Positions 60,795 to 64,000 of a DNA stretch of 64,000 bases are shown here, one piece after another. The notes under the pieces are model-generated. The model made no database searches and was not told the DNA's origin. It saw nothing but the letters and a program-made list of their open reading frames with translations. The stretch's first letter is position 1; every line of letters starts with the position of its first letter. This DNA is from Rudaeicoccus suwonensis. GTDB taxonomy: Bacteria > Actinomycetota > Actinomycetes > Actinomycetales > Dermatophilaceae. The DNA is taken from assembly GCF_007829035.1 (NCBI RefSeq), contig NZ_VIVQ01000001.1, positions 1,488,001 through 1,552,000 of the forward strand, written 5' to 3'. The position numbers and the translations under genes were made by a program.

Positions 60795-62054
60795 CTCCTC
60801 CGGCATTGCCAGGCGGGTGCGATGGCGTGCCACGACGCGCACCAGGCCGGTCAGCGCGATCAGCAGGGCGCCGGTCAGGCAGGTGCCGACGATCTGTGCT
60901 GCGTTGTGGTGCAACCAGACGGCAATGGCGGCGGCCTCGGCCACGATCACCGCCCAGGTCAGTGCGCCGAGGATGCCACGGTTGGCACCCATCTCGGAGA
61001 ACAACCAGATCTGTGCGACCGCCCACGCCATACCGAGTACGACGAACAGCAGTGCCAAGTGCCCGAATTCGCGATAGTCCGAGCCGCCCGCGACGGTGAT
61101 CCACCACTGCGGATCGATCGCGACGATCCCGAATCCCACCAGCCCGATGCCGAGCACCAGAGCGCTCGCGCGCAGCAGGGTGCGTGCGGCATCGGCACCG
61201 TGCATGCGCGGCACGATCAACAGCGCCACGAACTGCGTGCCCCAGCAGATGGCCCGTCCGAAGGTGGACGCGAGCGCGTAGCCGCCGGACTCGTGCGGCG
61301 ACAGGAAGTGCCGGGCGAACAACACGTCGATGTTGGTCAGTGCGACGTATGCCGCCAGGGTGCTGTTGGAGCGCAGCATCTCCGCCGCGACGCCGGGCGC
61401 ATTCGGTGGAACCAGCCGAATGTCGTGACGGCACAGCCAGGCACCGGCCACGGCGGTCGCCGCCGCGGCGAGGAACATCGCTGCGAACACCTCGGTGACG
61501 TCCAGGTGGTCGATGGCCGCTGCTGCTGCCGCCACCACTCGGGTGACGGCGGTGATCAGGTAGAGCGCCGACAGGGCACGCAGCCGGTGGCGGCCCAGCA
61601 GGATGCCCTGGAAGCACCCGGTCACCATCATCGGGACCAGCATCGCCCCTAGCAGCACCGCCGACAGTGCGGAGTGCAGATGGAAGGCCTCCGCCAGCGG
61701 CGCCGAGATCGCTGCGGTCACCGCGAAGAAGGCCACACCCAGCACGGCGGCGGGCGCCAGTCCGGTCGTCTGCAGTGCATCGCTCCCGGCGCCGGACCCG
61801 TCGGCGTCGCCTGCGCGGCGTGACAATCTCCGGGCCACGACCACCTGGAAGACGCCGGCCGGGATCGCGAGCAACACGCCATACGTCGACAGCGCTGTGT
61901 AACCACCGAACTCGGCTGGTCCCAGCGGGCGCGACAGCAGCATGACCACGAGATAGCCGAGGGCGTTCGACATCCCCATCGCCACACCCAGAACCGCGCC
62001 CTTGAGGGCAGTCGGCGCGGGCTTGCGCGCCCGGTGGGGGACAGTGGGTGCCAC
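60765..62054 (-). CDS. Polysaccharide flippase (Wzx/MOP family)
   Basis: 429 residues from GTG 62054 with GAGG upstream; ATG 62123 would add 23 residues. Twelve to fourteen helices beginning ALKGAVLGVAMGMSNALGYL and VVMLLSRPLGPAEFGGYTAL, the R-x-L-G-P-x-E-F/Y-G motif of MOP flippases. It probably turns lipid-linked glycan units to the outer face. Divergent from the AftD-like gene. Confidence 0.88.
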   Translation of the reverse strand: MAPTVPHRARKPAPTALKGAVLGVAMGMSNALGYLVVMLLSRPLGPAEFGGYTALSTYGVLLAIPAGVFQVVVARRLSRRAGDADGSGAGSDALQTTGLAPAAVLGVAFFAVTAAISAPLAEAFHLHSALSAVLLGAMLVPMMVTGCFQGILLGRHRLRALSALYLITAVTRVVAAAAAAIDHLDVTEVFAAMFLAAAATAVAGAWLCRHDIRLVPPNAPGVAAEMLRSNSTLAAYVALTNIDVLFARHFLSPHESGGYALASTFGRAICWGTQFVALLIVPRMHGADAARTLLRASALVLGIGLVGFGIVAIDPQWWITVAGGSDYREFGHLALLFVVLGMAWAVAQIWLFSEMGANRGILGALTWAVIVAEAAAIAVWLHHNAAQIVGTCLTGALLIALTGLVRVVARHRTRLAMPEESVIVVADRP

Positions 62055-62229
62055 GGGTTGGCCTCGTCGGTCGGCGGTGGAGTCTGCGCAGGCTGATCGG
62101 AACCTGTGGAGTTCGCCCCACATGCCGGGGTAAACGTGACTCAGGTTACTCAGCGGTTATATTTGGCGGCGCCCTGCCCGCCTGCGCCCACCGCAGCCGA
62201 GCGCATCGACCGTTCGGAGAGATCCCATC

Positions 62230-64000
62230 TTGCGACGTACCGCCACGAATTACCGGCTGACCGTCGCGGCTCTGGTGCTCTTGCTGGCGCTGATCGTCGG
62301 ACTCAACGGGTGGGGAACCTTCTACACCGACATCAAGCCCGAGGTGTATCTCGCGCCGAGTCGGATGATCTCCCAATACCTGTCGGCATGGACGGCTACG
62401 CCATACCTGGGGTCCCCCAACTTCAACGTCGGCCTGGTGCCGGTGCTGGTCGTGACCGCGGCACTTCGCGGAATCGGGCTGTCGCCGGAGTGGACCTACA
62501 AGGTATTCCACTTCGCCCTCTGGCTGCTCACCGCGTGGGGGACGGTCCGGCTCACCCGGCGGCTGGTGCCGCGCGCCGGACGGTGGGCAGCACTGACCGC
62601 CGGCGTCCTGGTGCTGGCGAATCCCTACACGATCCAGGCCGGCGCGACCCTGGCGATCGCCTTGCCGATGGCGCTGCTTCCGTGGAATCTGCTCTGCTTC
62701 GTGCGGGCGGTGCACACCACGGGCAACAGGGTGCGTGACCCGCGCGGGTGGGCCTGGCCGGCAATGTTCGGTCTGACGTTCTTCGCGATGAGCGGGATGA
62801 ACGTCGCGGTCGTCCCGGTCTTCCAACTGCTGGCGCTGCTGCCGATCATCGTCGTGGCGCGACTGGACTGGCAGATCAGCTGGCGCGACATTCTGCTGAC
62901 GCTGGGCAAGTGCGCGATTTTCGTCGTCGGGGTGTCGGTCTACTGGCTGGAGCCCGGTTTCGGCGCGCTGAGCACCGGCAACCAGATCGTGGGGGAGTCC
63001 GAGACGATCACCGGCATCGCCAAGGTGTCGTCCTTCCCGGAAGTGCTGCGCGGCATGGGCCTGTGGCCGCTCTACGGTCACGACAGCAACGGGCCATGGG
63101 TGCCGCAGGACACCGTCTATGTCACCAGCCCGGTCATGATCGTGCTGACCATGCTGTGGCCGGCGTCGGCTCTGCTGGCCCTGCGCTGGCTGCCTCGGGC
63201 GATGCGCCGGATCTGCGCGCTGAGCATCGCGATCGCTGCTGTGGTGATGGTCGGTGCCTTCCCCGGTGCCGATCACACCGCATCGCCCTTCGGATACGCC
63301 TTCCAGCACTTCCTGAGCCTGCCGGGGATGGGTGCCTTCCGCACCACGAACAAGGTCGGTGCGGTGCTGGCACTGGCGTTCGCCATCGCGCTCGGTGCCG
63401 CCGTTGCCGCGGTCGGTCCGCGATTGATGAGGCACGACTTCTTCGCACCGATCGCGGCCATGATGGCGGTGCTGCTGGTGGTGGCGTGGACGCTTCCGGC
63501 GCTGACCAACCGGCTGTACACCTCGCCGATGAACATCCCGTCGTACTGGCGGCAGGCCGCCGCCGCGATCGACAAGGGCAACCCCGACTCCAGCGTGTTG
63601 TTCCTGCCGGGCCAGACGCAGGCCGACTACCGCTGGACGGTGGAACGCCCTGACGACGTTGCGAATTCGCTGTTCACCCGCAACGTCATCATCCCTGAGA
63701 CGACCCCGAATGCGTCCGCGCCCGGAGGCAACTTCCTGCAGTCGATGGACGCCACGCTGCAGAACGATGTCGGCCCGTCGACGCTGGTGTCGACATACGC
63801 ACGCTATCTGGGAGCGGGCACCGTCCTGCTGCGGCACGACATGCAGTGGGAGGACGACGGCGGCGCGCGCCCGGCGACCACCAGCGCCGAGTTGGCCGGT
63901 GACCCTGGTCTGTTCGGTGTCGCCAACTACGGGCAGCCCGGGGAGTATGTCGTAGCGCCCGATGAGAACGCCGCGGCATACGGCGAGGAGATCCTGCCGC
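62230..64000 (+). CDS. AftD-like (DUF3367) membrane glycosyltransferase, 5' part
   Basis: Runs from TTG 62230 (GGAGA eight bases upstream) to the window end, 590 codons, no stop. N-terminus RRTATNYRLTVAALVLLLAL; then LNGWGTFYTDIKPEVYLAPS, RMISQYLSAWTATPYLGSPN FNVGLVPV, and LANPYTIQAGATLAIALPMA. The Asp of YTDIKPE is in the first loop, where GT-C enzymes place catalytic acids. AftD transfers arabinofuranose in mycobacterial arabinan; in organisms lacking that wall, related proteins act on other surface glycans. It was missed by stop-to-stop ORF calls because it has no end in the window. Confidence 0.8.
   Translation, partial: MRRTATNYRLTVAALVLLLALIVGLNGWGTFYTDIKPEVYLAPSRMISQYLSAWTATPYLGSPNFNVGLVPVLVVTAALRGIGLSPEWTYKVFHFALWLLTAWGTVRLTRRLVPRAGRWAALTAGVLVLANPYTIQAGATLAIALPMALLPWNLLCFVRAVHTTGNRVRDPRGWAWPAMFGLTFFAMSGMNVAVVPVFQLLALLPIIVVARLDWQISWRDILLTLGKCAIFVVGVSVYWLEPGFGALSTGNQIVGESETITGIAKVSSFPEVLRGMGLWPLYGHDSNGPWVPQDTVYVTSPVMIVLTMLWPASALLALRWLPRAMRRICALSIAIAAVVMVGAFPGADHTASPFGYAFQHFLSLPGMGAFRTTNKVGAVLALAFAIALGAAVAAVGPRLMRHDFFAPIAAMMAVLLVVAWTLPALTNRLYTSPMNIPSYWRQAAAAIDKGNPDSSVLFLPGQTQADYRWTVERPDDVANSLFTRNVIIPETTPNASAPGGNFLQSMDATLQNDVGPSTLVSTYARYLGAGTVLLRHDMQWEDDGGARPATTSAELAGDPGLFGVANYGQPGEYVVAPDENAAAYGEEILP

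Noticed and set aside
62146-63837. 563-codon open frame on the minus strand
   Set aside because: Antisense to the AftD-like gene, whose plus-strand frame has clear membrane helices and family motifs.
1-64000. CRISPR arrays
   Set aside because: No series of equal repeats with regular spacers was found; the only direct repeats are two or three copies at 37.8 kb, the livM duplication and IS ends.

Overview
The window is high-GC actinobacterial DNA: GTG and TTG starts are common, genes overlap by GTGA or ATGA, and Lsr2, PdtaR, an actinobacterial-type PolA and an AftD-like membrane enzyme are present. Micrococcales is a reasonable guess, but the sequence alone does not fix the genus. Roughly 1-37.9 kb is an accessory (genomic-island-like) region and 38-64 kb is ordinary chromosome.

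Accessory region. A decayed lsr2 gene (735-1106), a membrane protein and two small DNA-binding proteins come first. They are followed by a candidate defence locus (3.7-12.4 kb): a CxCGC small protein coupled to a DUF1156-type DNA methyltransferase, facing a tight minus-strand operon of an unknown protein, a ParB-like protein, a SNF2-type helicase and a DUF3883-type nuclease. The first gene of that operon is cut off by an IS21 end. At 12.4-16.4 kb lies an IS graveyard: IS21 and IS30 fragments, then an IS256 element whose transposase is split by an intact IS110. The IS110 left end carries a readable bridge RNA whose guide loops match both the donor ends and this target site.

At 17.3-20.2 kb is a two-gene lanthipeptide locus. 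It has a 55-residue precursor and a lyase-kinase-cyclase synthetase whose cyclase has a CCG (three-Cys) zinc site. At 20.4-30.5 kb are a secreted protein and a divergent 2361-residue RHS toxin with a HINT domain and a papain-like tip, followed by its AT-rich immunity gene. At 31.6-36.5 kb is a complete QatABCD anti-phage operon. An HTH gene, repeats and terminators close the region.

Chromosomal region. A minus-strand sugar ABC operon (38.1-44.5 kb) is headed by a response regulator and an unusual fusion of an ABC ATPase to a histidine kinase. The kinase's ABC domain resembles the neighbouring transporter ATPase, suggesting flux-coupled sensing. Then come a hypothetical protein, the ANTAR regulator PdtaR, a complete branched-chain amino-acid transporter (livKHMGF), an acetyltransferase, a thioesterase, PolA, and a cell-surface polysaccharide group (sugar nucleotidyltransferase, acyltransferase-SGNH, methyltransferase, flippase, AftD-like protein running off the end). 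No tRNA, rRNA or CRISPR array was seen.
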